Source of the DNA: CAYTSA01 sp964440345
Lineage (GTDB): Bacteria; Desulfobacterota; Desulfovibrionia; Desulfovibrionales; Desulfovibrionaceae
Length of the DNA: 25,577 bases
Direction of reading: 5' to 3'
Assembly (NCBI GenBank): GCA_964440345.1
Contig: CAYTSA010000054.1
Coordinates: forward strand, 1 to 25,577
This document shows positions 15,443-23,014 of the stretch, one piece after another. Each line of letters opens with the position of its first letter. The stretch's first letter is position 1. A program made the translations under genes and the position numbers. The notes under the pieces were generated by a model that worked only from the letters and a program-made list of their open reading frames with translations, was not told where the DNA came from and searched no databases.

Positions 15443-16339
15443 TCAGTAGCTGAACCGCATCCAGCGGCCGCGTAGCTTTTCGGCCGGGTCCAGCGGCAAA
15501 AGTGATTGGAAAAAATTTTTAAAGAACTCGTCAGGCTCTTTGGGGCCGTCGGTGATGCGCACGTCGTCAGGCACGTTGGCCATGGCCTTGAGGGTGTCCA
15601 TGGCGGTCTCCATGGAGCCCAGCTTGTCCACCAGCCCTTCTTCGAGCGCCTGGCGGCCGGTAAGGATGCGGCCGTCGGCAACCTGCCGGACCTTTTCATC
15701 AGGCAGTTTACGGCTTTCGGCCACATGGCCTACAAACTGGTCGTACAGGTCCATGACCACTGAGGTGAGCAAGTTCCGCTCGTCCTCGGTAAGTTCATCA
15801 AAAGGATTGCCGGTATCTTTGAACTTGCCGCTGGCAATGGTGGTAAAGTCCACGCCGATTTTTTCAGCCAAACCCATGTAGTTAGCCAGCTCCATTTTCA
15901 CGCCAATGGAACCGGTGATGGTGCCGGGGTTGGCCACGATAACATGAGCCGGGCAAGCAACGTAATACCCGCCGGACGCCGCTACCGCGCCCATGGAAAC
16001 AACAACGGGTTTGACAGCGGCCAGGTCCTTGACAGCCTGAAAAATCTCCTGGGAGGGTCCCACGCTGCCGCCGGGAGAATCAACTCGCAGCAGCACTCCT
16101 TTGACAGTGTCGTCATCGCGTAGCGTGGACAGCCAGTCAGTGAGGCGCTCTGACTGCATGATGACCTCTTCCACGCGGGCAATGCCCAACCTCTCGCCTC
16201 CGAGCATGGGCTTGGCGTCGTCCAACACCCAGAAGCGAAAAGCGGCCAAGGCGCTTATGATAAGAGCCGTGGCCGCCGTAAGCAGCAGTACTCCGAAGAG
16301 GATGGGATGCCGCTGACTGAAATCAGCTTTCTTCTCCAC
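15443..16339 (-). CDS. sppA: Signal peptide peptidase SppA (short, 36K type)
   Basis: A 298-residue membrane serine protease that degrades signal peptides after release. One transmembrane segment lies at about residues 13-35, with the catalytic domain predicted outside. The nucleophile is Ser122 in VAASGGYYVA and the general base Lys174 in SGKFKD, the Ser/Lys dyad of the family. DSPGGSV at 87 and TGSIGV at 142 are also typical. The length fits the short single-domain form rather than the doubled E. coli enzyme. The start is GTG, reading inside the last codons of rpsA with a 17-base overlap; GAGG just upstream can serve as binding site, so translation is probably coupled to S1. The last 30 residues, with FFQSLLPLDPAEK, are specific to its lineage. 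Confidence 0.94.
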   Translation of the reverse strand: MEKKADFSQRHPILFGVLLLTAATALIISALAAFRFWVLDDAKPMLGGERLGIARVEEVIMQSERLTDWLSTLRDDDTVKGVLLRVDSPGGSVGPSQEIFQAVKDLAAVKPVVVSMGAVAASGGYYVACPAHVIVANPGTITGSIGVKMELANYMGLAEKIGVDFTTIASGKFKDTGNPFDELTEDERNLLTSVVMDLYDQFVGHVAESRKLPDEKVRQVADGRILTGRQALEEGLVDKLGSMETAMDTLKAMANVPDDVRITDGPKEPDEFFKNFFQSLLPLDPAEKLRGRWMRFSY

Positions 16340-18065
16340 CGTCCTCTTCTTCCATTTTTTGTTTCAGCAGGTCGCCCAGAGACTGGCCGGCTTCAGGACC
16401 AGAGGACCGGAATTCCTTGGGCTTCTTGCGGTCTTCGTCTTCTTTCATCTGCTTGATGGACAGGCCCAGCCGCCGTTCTTCGGCTGACACGTGAATGACC
16501 TTGGCCTGAATAGTCACAGCCTCAGTAAACATTTCCGACGGGCTTTTGATTTTCTTGCTGCTGATCTCGGACACGTGGACCAAGCCTTCAATGCCTTCCT
16601 CCACTTCCACGAACAGGCCGAAGTCAGTGATGTTGGTCACCACGCCGTCCACAATAGTTCCCACAGGGTAGCGGCTGGGAACCTGGGACCACGGGTCTTC
16701 GTTCAGCTGCTTTATGCCCAGAGTGAACTTCTCGTTCTCCTTGTCCACAGTCAGAACCTTGGCCTGCACCGGGTCGCCCACCTTGTACATTTCTTCAGGG
16801 TGGCGAATCTTCTTGGTCCAGGAGATGTCGGAAACGTGGATGAGGCCGTCAATGCCGTCTTCGATGCCGATGAACAAGCCGAATTCGGTGATGTTTTTGA
16901 TGGCGCCTTCAAGCACGGTGCCTTCGGGATACTTCTCGGCAACCACGTCCCAGGGATTGGGCTTTACCTGCTTCATGCCCAGGGAGATGCGTTTCTTGTC
17001 CGGGTCCACGCCCAGAATAACGACTTCCACTTCCTCGCCCACGCGGACCATCTGGGAAGGATGCCGTAGCTTGCGGGTCCAGGACATTTCGGAAATGTGC
17101 ACCAGCCCTTCCACGCCGGCTTCCAGCTCCACAAAAGCGCCGTAGTCCACCAGGTTGGTGACCTTGCCGGAATAACGGGCGCCCTCGGGGTATTTTTCCA
17201 CAATGGTTTCCCACGGATCCGGCACCAATTGCTTCATGCCCAGGGAAACCTTCTTGCTCTCTTTGTCAAAGGAAAGGACCTTAAGCTCCATTTCCTGGCC
17301 CATGGCCACCATTTCCTTGGGATGCTTGATACGCTTCCAGGACATGTCCGTGATGTGCAACAGGCCGTCCAAACCACCCAGGTCCACGAACACGCCGTAT
17401 TCAGTGATGTTCTTGACCCGGCCGGTGACCACCTGGCCTTCTTCCAACGTGGAAAGAAGCTCGGACCGCTTGTGGTCGCGCTCTTCCTCAAGCAGCACGC
17501 GGCGGGAAACAATAACATTGGAGCGGCGGCGATTTATTTTCAGCACGCGGAATTTGTACTCTTCGCCAACCAGTGCGTCCATGTCCGGCACAGGCCGCAA
17601 GTCCACATGCGAGCCGGGCAAAAAGGCTTCCAGACCGCCCAGTTCCACGGTGTAGCCGCCTTTGATGCGGCGCACGATGCGGCCCTTGATGACGCTTTCT
17701 TGCTCCTGGATGTCTTCCAGCTTGTCAAAAAGCTGCATCCTTTTGGCTTTTTCGCGGGACAGTATGATGGCGCCTTCCATCTCGTCCTTACGGACGACAA
17801 AGACGTCAACAGTATCGCCTATTTGGACAGTAACGTTACCTTCCTTGTCACGAAACTCGTCAACCGGGATCTGACCCTCTGACTTAAAGTTTACGTCTAC
17901 AAGCACGTATTCAGGGCCTACCTTGACCACCTCGCCGGAAACAATGGAGCCCTCTTCAAGCTCACCGAAATCCGCGTTGAGATAATCTTCGAGCGCTGAC
18001 TCGAAATTCAGTTCATTCTCAGGGTTAGACATGTCATCCTGCATAGTTTCCATAGTTGCGTTCAT
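16323..18065 (-). CDS. rpsA: 30S ribosomal protein S1
   Basis: A 580-residue protein with six S1 (OB-fold) domains, at roughly residues 36-105, 120-190, 205-277, 290-362, 377-449 and 464-536. Domains 3-6 show the repeated GxVxNxxxYGxFVxL and GLxHISxMSW patterns, for example GVFVDLGGLDGLLHITDMSW. S1 brings mRNA to the 30S subunit, especially those with weak ribosome binding sites. The N-terminus is acidic and the C-terminus ends in an acidic run. GGAGG lies seven bases before the ATG at 18065, which settles the start. The 3' end overlaps sppA by 17 bases. The 338-base region upstream should contain its promoter. Confidence 0.98.
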   Translation of the reverse strand: MNATMETMQDDMSNPENELNFESALEDYLNADFGELEEGSIVSGEVVKVGPEYVLVDVNFKSEGQIPVDEFRDKEGNVTVQIGDTVDVFVVRKDEMEGAIILSREKAKRMQLFDKLEDIQEQESVIKGRIVRRIKGGYTVELGGLEAFLPGSHVDLRPVPDMDALVGEEYKFRVLKINRRRSNVIVSRRVLLEEERDHKRSELLSTLEEGQVVTGRVKNITEYGVFVDLGGLDGLLHITDMSWKRIKHPKEMVAMGQEMELKVLSFDKESKKVSLGMKQLVPDPWETIVEKYPEGARYSGKVTNLVDYGAFVELEAGVEGLVHISEMSWTRKLRHPSQMVRVGEEVEVVILGVDPDKKRISLGMKQVKPNPWDVVAEKYPEGTVLEGAIKNITEFGLFIGIEDGIDGLIHVSDISWTKKIRHPEEMYKVGDPVQAKVLTVDKENEKFTLGIKQLNEDPWSQVPSRYPVGTIVDGVVTNITDFGLFVEVEEGIEGLVHVSEISSKKIKSPSEMFTEAVTIQAKVIHVSAEERRLGLSIKQMKEDEDRKKPKEFRSSGPEAGQSLGDLLKQKMEEEDGGEES

Positions 18066-18403
18066 CCATTAACCTCCAGACCGGACCTCTCAACCGGACG
18101 CAAATTTCCCGTTCCGTTCATTCACGGGATTTGACCATCTAACAAAATCATAATGAATTGACAACATAAAAATACGCTTCTTTTTCATAATTTCATGTTT
18201 TCTACATTAGTATAATCACTGCGTAGCGTTGCCGCCTTGCGCAATGGAGCTTCAAGACAGAATAGTAAGGCGGGCGACCGCAAGGGCCGCCCCAACATTA
18301 TGACGTATTGATGTAACGTATCGTGCGCGCGCTGACCTGAGCCAACTCCCTCCTGCCCTGCAGCCGGGCGGCCTGGCCAGTGATCGTAGGCGGTGGATTC
18401 AGG
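18066..18403 (-). promoter_or_regulatory. rpsA leader and LysR 3' region
   Basis: 338 bases without a gene. The half nearest rpsA (18120-18220) is AT-rich; on the minus strand TTGTCA (18158-18163) followed after 16-17 bases by TTAGAT or TAGATG is a weak sigma-70-like match, and no better pair was found. The leader may be long enough for S1 autoregulation, which is known in other bacteria, but I see no conserved structure. Confidence 0.3.
18272..18292 (-). terminator. Candidate GC-rich hairpin after the LysR gene
   Basis: On the minus strand GGGCGGCC pairs with GGTCGCCC, eight pairs including one G-U, around a CTTGC loop. The G-U pair forms only on the minus strand, which favours action on the LysR transcript. 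No U-run follows, so termination would need Rho. The core CCTTGCGG is shared with the hairpin at 13-40. Confidence 0.4.
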
Positions 18404-19306
18404 TTAATTAGGCAACTTGACAGCTTCAGTCTGCAAGTGCTCCAAAAACATGCGCAAGGTGGGGAATGCACTCCGTTTGGCGTGGTGTACGCTATAGAAA
18501 CTGCGCTGCAGCGATAAGCCTGGTATAGTGATTTCCCGCAGCTCCCCACGGTTGAGATAATCCTCAGCCGCCATGCGGGAAGTAATGGAAACGCCAAGCC
18601 CTGCAGTAACGCAACGAATGACAGCCTGGGTCGATTCAACCACGACAGAGGCCTTCAGATTGCGGATGTCAAATTTGGCTTTTGCCAGGGCTGCTTCCAA
18701 AGCCTTAAACGTCCCGGAGCCGGATTCGCGCAGCACCCAAGGCGTCTGCACCAGCTTTTCCAAAGACATCTCCTGAGCATGCTGCACATTGCCGGCAGAG
18801 GCAATAACGACCAGATCGTCTTGCAACAGCTTGACGTAGGTCAGCTCTGGCTGCTTTAATTCCACGCCCACGACGCCGGCGGCAAGCTTGCCCTGGGCCA
18901 CTTGCTGTATAATATCTGTAGAGTCGCCTACGCGCATCCTCACCGTTACTTCAGGATACTTTTCCACAAAGCTGGAAAGGACGCCTGGCAACAGATAGTG
19001 GGCGGGAATGGTGGAGCCTCCGACAACAAGATCGCCGGAGACTTTGTCTTGCAGAAGCTGAATTTCAGCCCGGGCTTTATGCATGGCGTCAAAAACTTTC
19101 AGAGCATGCTCGTAAAGCACGTCGCCAGCGGCTGTGGCAAGAATGGTGCGGCCGAGCCGGTCAAACAATGATACGCCAAGCTCTGCTTCCAAAGCGGCAA
19201 TGTGGGCGCTGACCGTGGGTTGCGACAAGAACAAACTTTCGGCAGCCCGCGAAAAACCCTTCAACTCATAAACCTTTGAAAACGCTTCTAATCTACGAAA
19301 ATCCAT
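18404..19306 (-). CDS. LysR-family regulator, selenium-metabolism-associated type
   Basis: A 300-residue LysR-type regulator. The N-terminal winged helix-turn-helix covers residues 1-62, with GFSRAAESLFLSQPTVSAHI as recognition region, followed by a linker helix and an effector-binding domain (about 90-295). The start of the effector domain, with GGSTIPAHYLLP, resembles the subgroup annotated as selenium metabolism-associated in sulfate reducers; this is from memory of the family and less sure than the LysR call. GAGAGG lies five bases before the ATG. No selenium gene (selA, selB, selD) is in the window, so the targets are not visible here. The gene is single, between the ribosomal operon terminator region and rpsA. 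Confidence 0.9.
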   Translation of the reverse strand: MDFRRLEAFSKVYELKGFSRAAESLFLSQPTVSAHIAALEAELGVSLFDRLGRTILATAAGDVLYEHALKVFDAMHKARAEIQLLQDKVSGDLVVGGSTIPAHYLLPGVLSSFVEKYPEVTVRMRVGDSTDIIQQVAQGKLAAGVVGVELKQPELTYVKLLQDDLVVIASAGNVQHAQEMSLEKLVQTPWVLRESGSGTFKALEAALAKAKFDIRNLKASVVVESTQAVIRCVTAGLGVSITSRMAAEDYLNRGELREITIPGLSLQRSFYSVHHAKRSAFPTLRMFLEHLQTEAVKLPN

Positions 19307-19710
19307 GCATACCTCTCGCCAATCGCTCTGGGCGATCCTTCATAAGTTTACCGTGCGGAAAAGCTCCACAGCAAGCTGCAACCTGCCTTGCCGAAAAGCG
19401 ATGCTATACTCCAGAACTGTACAAGCTGTTCCAGACATGCGGCAAAATCGTGCGCATAACGCACTCACATCCTAACTGCGCAAAGAAAGAGAACATCCTG
19501 AGGGGAATAGAAGAAAACACACAATCCAATAATATATGGAAAATACAACCATTCAGGAAAACTGTGCGTTGAGAAGATTGCCCCCCAATCTTCTTACGGA
19601 TTTCTCAATACGCTCCAACGAAACCCAAACTCTCCGTTGGTGTATTTTTTTCATATAGACTTTTTCTGATGGATTGGCAAGAAATAACTGACACCAAAAA
19701 ACTATCTATC
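19307..19710. other. Intergenic region with hairpins, no supported gene
   Basis: Holds the LysR promoter on the minus strand. On the plus strand there is an extended -10-like TGCTATACT (19402-19410), a hairpin with a 10-pair stem at 19571-19595, and a CCAACG/CGTTGG stem (19615-19640) followed by TGTATTTTTTT. Open frames here have no family resemblance and poor starts. A small plus-strand RNA is possible but unproven. Confidence 0.35.
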
Positions 19711-19745
19711 AAAAAAGGGAGGCAAGCCTCAGGCTGCCTCCCTTT
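19711..19745 (-). terminator. Intrinsic terminator of the ribosomal alpha operon
   Basis: AAAGGGAGGCA (19714-19724) pairs perfectly with TGCCTCCCTTT (19735-19745), and GCC/GGC continues the stem inside with one bulged base. On the minus strand the stem is followed by TTTTTT, so it is a strong Rho-independent terminator for the transcript ending with rplQ, 127 bases after its stop codon. Confidence 0.88.
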
Positions 19746-19755
19746 AGAGTATTAT

Positions 19756-19837
19756 AACATTGAAAATGTTTCGATGCTCTTATGCATTTTCCTGAAACAA
19801 TTGGGAATTGTTTCAGGTGCAAGCGTTGTCTCAACGC
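19756..19837 (+). repeat. Dispersed hairpin repeat, copy B
   Basis: Second copy of the 82-base repeat found at 10465-10546. Here the hairpin is longer and tighter: CCTGAAACAATT (19791-19802) pairs with AATTGTTTCAGG (19806-19817) around GGG. It sits in the 3' untranslated stretch of rplQ, upstream of the intrinsic terminator. The flanking parts of the larger element at 10371-10682 are not recognisable here. Confidence 0.8.
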
Positions 19838-19871
19838 GAAAATACGTAAAAAAGACCTTGTTCAACCAGGG

Positions 19872-20888
19872 CTAGTCTTTCTTTTCCTCATTGGTTGTGT
19901 CTTGCGTCTCTGCAGCCGGAGCTTCTTCTGCCGGAGCTTCTGCGGCGGCTTCTGCCGGAGCTTCTTCTGCCGGAGCTTCTGCGACGGCTTCTGCTGCCGG
20001 AGCTTCTGCGGCGGCTTCTGCCGGAGCTTCTTCTGCCGGAGCTTCTGCNNNNNNNNNNNNNNNNNNNNNNNNNNNNNNNNNNNNNNNNNNNNNNNNNNNN
20101 NNNNNNNNNNNNNNNNNNNNNNNNNNNNNNNNNNNNNNNNNNNNNNNNCCGGAGCTTCTTCTGCCGGAGCTTCTGCGACGGCTTCTGCTGCCGGAGNNNN
20201 NNNNNNNNNNNNNNNNNNNNNNNNNNNNNNNNNNNNNNNNNNNNNNNNNNNNNNNNNNNNNNNNNNNNNNNNNNNNNNNNNNNNNNNNNNNNNNNNCTTC
20301 TGCAGCGGCTTCTGCCGGAGCTTCTGCAGCGGCTTCTGCCGGAGCTTCTGCAGCGGCTTCTGCCGGAGCTTCTGCGGCGGCTTCTGCCGGAGCTTCTTCT
20401 GCCGGAGCTTCTGCGGCGGCTTCTGCCGGAGCTTCTGCGGCGGATTCTGCTGCCGGAGCAGCGGGCGCCGATTGTTCCGCCTTGGCTTCCGGTGCAGCCT
20501 TCACCTTTGCTGGTTTGGGCTGTTCGCCGGCGGCCAGAGAGAACTCGATCATGGCCATGGGCGCATTATCGCCGCGGCGAGGCGCGCCCATTTTGACCAC
20601 ACGGGTGTAGCCGCCCTTGACGCCGGTAAAGCGAGGGCCGATCTCGTCAAAGAGTTTCTTCACCAGCTGGTGGTCATTAAGTATCTTGTATGCTTGACGC
20701 CGGGCGTGCAGGTCGTTGCGCAGCGCCAGAGAGATCAGCTTATCGCCAACGCGGCGCAATTCTTTTGCCTTTATTTCAGTGGTCTTGATGCGGCCGTATG
20801 TAAGCAGCGCCTTAGCCAGGTTGCGGAACAGGGCTTTGCGGTGTTCCCAGGTCCGGCCGAGCCGCTTTCCGGAATTTTTATGCCTCAT
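19872..20888 (-). CDS. rplQ: 50S ribosomal protein L17 with long Ala/Glu/Pro repeat tail (interrupted by assembly gaps)
   Basis: Residues 1-122 are a normal L17 (MRHKNSGKRLGRTWEHRKAL, then LRNDLHARRQAYKIL and RRGDNAPMAMIEFSL), a 50S protein at the exit-tunnel side. It is followed by a Lys/Ala linker and a low-complexity tail of APAEAAAE (24-bp DNA unit), APAEE and APAAEAVAE units, ending AETQDTTNEEKKD. Typical L17 is about 120-130 residues, so the tail more than doubles it. Two N runs of exactly 100 bases (20049-20148, 20197-20296) lie in the repeat; the 48 bases between them read APAEEAP-type repeat only in another frame, which shows that the N lengths are placeholders. AAGGA lies six bases before the ATG, and the gene overlaps rpoA by 11 bases. 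Tail length is therefore unknown. Confidence 0.93.
   Translation of the reverse strand: MRHKNSGKRLGRTWEHRKALFRNLAKALLTYGRIKTTEIKAKELRRVGDKLISLALRNDLHARRQAYKILNDHQLVKKLFDEIGPRFTGVKGGYTRVVKMGAPRRGDNAPMAMIEFSLAAGEQPKPAKVKAAPEAKAEQSAPAAPAAESAAEAPAEAAAEAPAEEAPAEAAAEAPAEAAAEAPAEAAAEAPAEAAAEXXXXXXXXXXXXXXXXXXXXXXXXXXXXXXXXXXSGSRSRRRSSGRRSSXXXXXXXXXXXXXXXXXXXXXXXXXXXXXXXXXXAEAPAEEAPAEAAAEAPAAEAVAEAPAEEAPAEAAAEAPAEEAPAAETQDTTNEEKKD
20049..20148. other. Assembly gap (100 N) in the rplQ repeat
   Basis: Exactly 100 undetermined bases flanked on both sides by the same GCTTCTGCCGGA-type repeat. The round number points to a scaffold placeholder where short reads could not bridge the repeat. Confidence 0.95.
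20197..20296. other. Second assembly gap (100 N) in the rplQ repeat
   Basis: Again exactly 100 undetermined bases within the same repeat, separated from the first gap by a 48-base repeat fragment. The order of that fragment relative to its flanks is not certain either. Confidence 0.95.
20297..20455 (-). repeat. Tandem 24-bp repeat coding APAEAAAE units
   Basis: On the plus strand the unit GCTTCTGCAGCGGCTTCTGC plus CGGA recurs several times, first with GCAGCG and then GCGGCG variants, with one 15-bp short unit GCTTCTTCTGCCGGA among them. Near-identical units side by side suggest recent slippage or unequal exchange. The related array continues at 19915-20048 beyond the gaps. Confidence 0.9.
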
Positions 20889-21921
20889 TGTGTTCCTTCC
20901 TCTTCAACCATTCCTGGTAGCTCTGTTCAAATCCATCGAGCTTCGTGCCGAATTCCAGGCCCATGTCCAAGAGGACGCGCTTAATCTCGTCCAAGGATTT
21001 GCGGCCAAAGTTCTTGGTCTTGAGCATGTCGTTTTCCGTACGTTGCACCAGCTCGCCCACCAGGCTGATGTTGGCGCTCTTCAGGCAGTTGGTGGCTCGC
21101 ACAGAGAGCTCAAGCTCGTCAATGGATTTGAAGAGATTTTCGTTCATGTCGCCGCTCTGGGAAGAGCTGGACCGCATGCCTTCAGACACCTGTTCGTCAA
21201 AATTGATGAACACGGTGAGCTGCTCCTTAAGAATTTTGGCGCTGTAAGCCAAAGCGTCTTCAGGGCGCACGGAACCGTCAGTCCAAATTTCCAAGATCAG
21301 CTTGTCGTAGTTGGTCATCTGGCCAACGCGGGCTGGTTCCAACGTATAAGCAACACGGCGCACTGGGGCAAAGCTGGCGTCCACAGCGATGAGGCCGATT
21401 TCGTCGCTCAGGCCCTCATGCATTTCCGCCGGCTGGTAGCCCTTGCCCATACGGAGTTCCATCTCGATCTTGAGCTGAACGTCCTCGGACAAAGTGGCGA
21501 TGTGCTGTTCTGGATTGAGTACGGTCACGCGCTGGTTTTCTGCTATGTTGGCTGCGGTCACCACACCTTTCTTATCGGCGGACAAGCTGATTCTCTGTGG
21601 TTCCTCTGTGGTCATAGAGAACCGAACCTGCTTGAGGTTGAGGATGACGTCGGTGACATCTTCCATAACGCCGGGAATAGTGGTGAATTCGTGCTGCACT
21701 CCTTCGATGCGGGCGGACACGATGGAAGCGCCTTGCAGCGAAGAGAGGAGAACGCGCCGCAACGCATTGCCAATAGTTGTACCGAAGCCCCGCTCCAAGG
21801 GTTCGCAGACGAACTTTCCGTACAGTTCAGTGCTCTTGGAGTCGCGGACAATCTGCTCCGGTTTAACCAGCTCCTGCCAGTTGCGGGTATTGATAATCTT
21901 ATCGCCTTGCTTGACGAGCAT
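20878..21921 (-). CDS. rpoA: RNA polymerase alpha subunit
   Basis: 347 residues. The N-terminal domain (about 1-235) drives polymerase assembly and holds GKFVCEPLERGFGTTIGNAL and RRVLLSSLQGASI. After a linker, the C-terminal domain (about 260-335), with ELSVRATNCLKSANI and NFGRKSLDEIK, contacts UP elements and activators. AAGGA is six bases before the ATG and overlaps the TAA of rpsD. The 3' end overlaps the start of rplQ by 11 bases, the usual alpha-operon arrangement. Nothing is unusual. Confidence 0.98.
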   Translation of the reverse strand: MLVKQGDKIINTRNWQELVKPEQIVRDSKSTELYGKFVCEPLERGFGTTIGNALRRVLLSSLQGASIVSARIEGVQHEFTTIPGVMEDVTDVILNLKQVRFSMTTEEPQRISLSADKKGVVTAANIAENQRVTVLNPEQHIATLSEDVQLKIEMELRMGKGYQPAEMHEGLSDEIGLIAVDASFAPVRRVAYTLEPARVGQMTNYDKLILEIWTDGSVRPEDALAYSAKILKEQLTVFINFDEQVSEGMRSSSSQSGDMNENLFKSIDELELSVRATNCLKSANISLVGELVQRTENDMLKTKNFGRKSLDEIKRVLLDMGLEFGTKLDGFEQSYQEWLKRKEHNEA

Positions 21922-21930
21922 GGTCCATCC

Positions 21931-22557
21931 TTACTTGGAGTACAACTCGACGATGAGCTGCTCGTTTATGGGGAACTGGATATCTTCGCGTTGCGGCAGG
22001 GCCTTGACAGAGCCTTTGAAGCTGGCGCCGTCGACTTCGAGCCAAGCCGGGCAGCCGCGACGGGCAATGACTTCTTGGGCTTCCTGAATCACAGGAATCT
22101 TGCGGCTTTCCTCGCGCACTTCAACAACGTCGCCTTCGCGCACGCAGATGGAAGGCACATTTACCCGGCGGCCGTTCACGATGAATACGCCGTGGCGCAC
22201 CAGTTGGCGGGCCTGGTCGCGGGAGTTGGCAAAGCCGAGCCGGTAGACCACATTGTCGAGCCGGCGCTCCAGCAAGGACAAAAGATTGGCGCCAGTGACG
22301 CCCTTCATCATGTCCGCCCTCTTGAAATATGAACGGAACTGGTGTTCCAGAACGCCGTACATACGGCGTACTTTTTGTTTTTCGCGCAACTGCACAGCGT
22401 AGTCGCTCATCTTTTTACGGATGCGGCCATGCTGCCCTGGGGCGTAAGGCCGGCGGTCATATGCGCACTTGTCAGTAAAACAGCGGTCTCCCTTGAGAAA
22501 CAGCTTTTCTCCTTCGCGCCGGCATATCCGGCATTTCCCTTCTGTATAGCGTGCCAA
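21931..22557 (-). CDS. rpsD: 30S ribosomal protein S4
   Basis: 208 residues, the usual length. It binds 16S rRNA early in assembly and is often the translational repressor of the alpha operon. The N-terminal zinc motif is complete: CRIC (Cys9, Cys12) and RCFTDKC (Cys26, Cys31), so this is the zinc-binding form. The S4 RNA-binding domain includes RLDNVVYRLGFA and ARQLVRHGVFIVNG. The start codon is TTG, supported by AGGAGG seven bases upstream and by the conserved MARYT N-terminus. It follows rpsK and precedes rpoA by nine bases. Confidence 0.98.
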   Translation of the reverse strand: MARYTEGKCRICRREGEKLFLKGDRCFTDKCAYDRRPYAPGQHGRIRKKMSDYAVQLREKQKVRRMYGVLEHQFRSYFKRADMMKGVTGANLLSLLERRLDNVVYRLGFANSRDQARQLVRHGVFIVNGRRVNVPSICVREGDVVEVREESRKIPVIQEAQEVIARRGCPAWLEVDGASFKGSVKALPQREDIQFPINEQLIVELYSK

Positions 22558-22577
22558 AACCGATCCTCCTCTCTACA

Positions 22578-22967
22578 TTAGACCCGGCGGCGTTTGGGGG
22601 GCCGGCAGCCGTTGTGGGGTATGGGGGTAACGTCACGAATAAAGGTGACATTCATGCCGACGTTGTTGATGGCCCGCATGGCTGCTTCACGGCCAGAGCC
22701 AGGACCTTTCACATACACGCCAACCGTCCGCATGCCGTGGTCTTGAGCCCGGCGGGCGGCGTTTTCTGCAGCTATTTGAGCTGCAAAGGGCGTGGATTTG
22801 CGGGAACCTTTAAAACCGCTGCCCCCAGAGCTGGCCCAACTGATGACGTTGCCCCGGGTGTCTGTGAACGTAATAATCGTGTTGTTGAATGTGGCCTGAA
22901 TGTGAGCCACGCCCACAGGCACATTCTTTTTTTCCTTCTTCTTCGTTGATCGCTTGGGTCTGGCCAT
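22578..22967 (-). CDS. rpsK: 30S ribosomal protein S11
   Basis: 129 residues, the usual length. S11 lies on the 30S platform near the mRNA exit. Landmarks are ATFNNTIITFTDTRGNVISW, GPGSGREAAMRA and the C-terminal DVTPIPHNGCRPPKRRRV. A basic, Lys-rich N-terminus precedes the core. A GAGAGAAG stretch serves as ribosome binding site before the ATG. It is 47 bases after rpsM in the same operon. Confidence 0.98.
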   Translation of the reverse strand: MARPKRSTKKKEKKNVPVGVAHIQATFNNTIITFTDTRGNVISWASSGGSGFKGSRKSTPFAAQIAAENAARRAQDHGMRTVGVYVKGPGSGREAAMRAINNVGMNVTFIRDVTPIPHNGCRPPKRRRV

Positions 22968-23014
22968 CTGTCTTCTCTCTGTTTCTGGCGCCTGATTTTA
23001 CAGCGCGTGAAAAA

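Noticed and set aside
19276..19875. Small plus-strand frames 19276-19572 and 19669-19875
   Set aside because: No ribosome binding sites or family resemblance, and the second runs through the terminator and the hairpin repeat.
19872..20888. Frameshifted rplQ pseudogene
   Set aside because: The out-of-frame part is limited to the island between two nominal 100-base gaps; the frame is intact on both sides and ends normally.
20716..22332. 538-residue plus-strand open frame opposite rpoA and rpsD
   Set aside because: It mirrors the codon pattern of two highly conserved genes on the other strand and has no recognisable domain.
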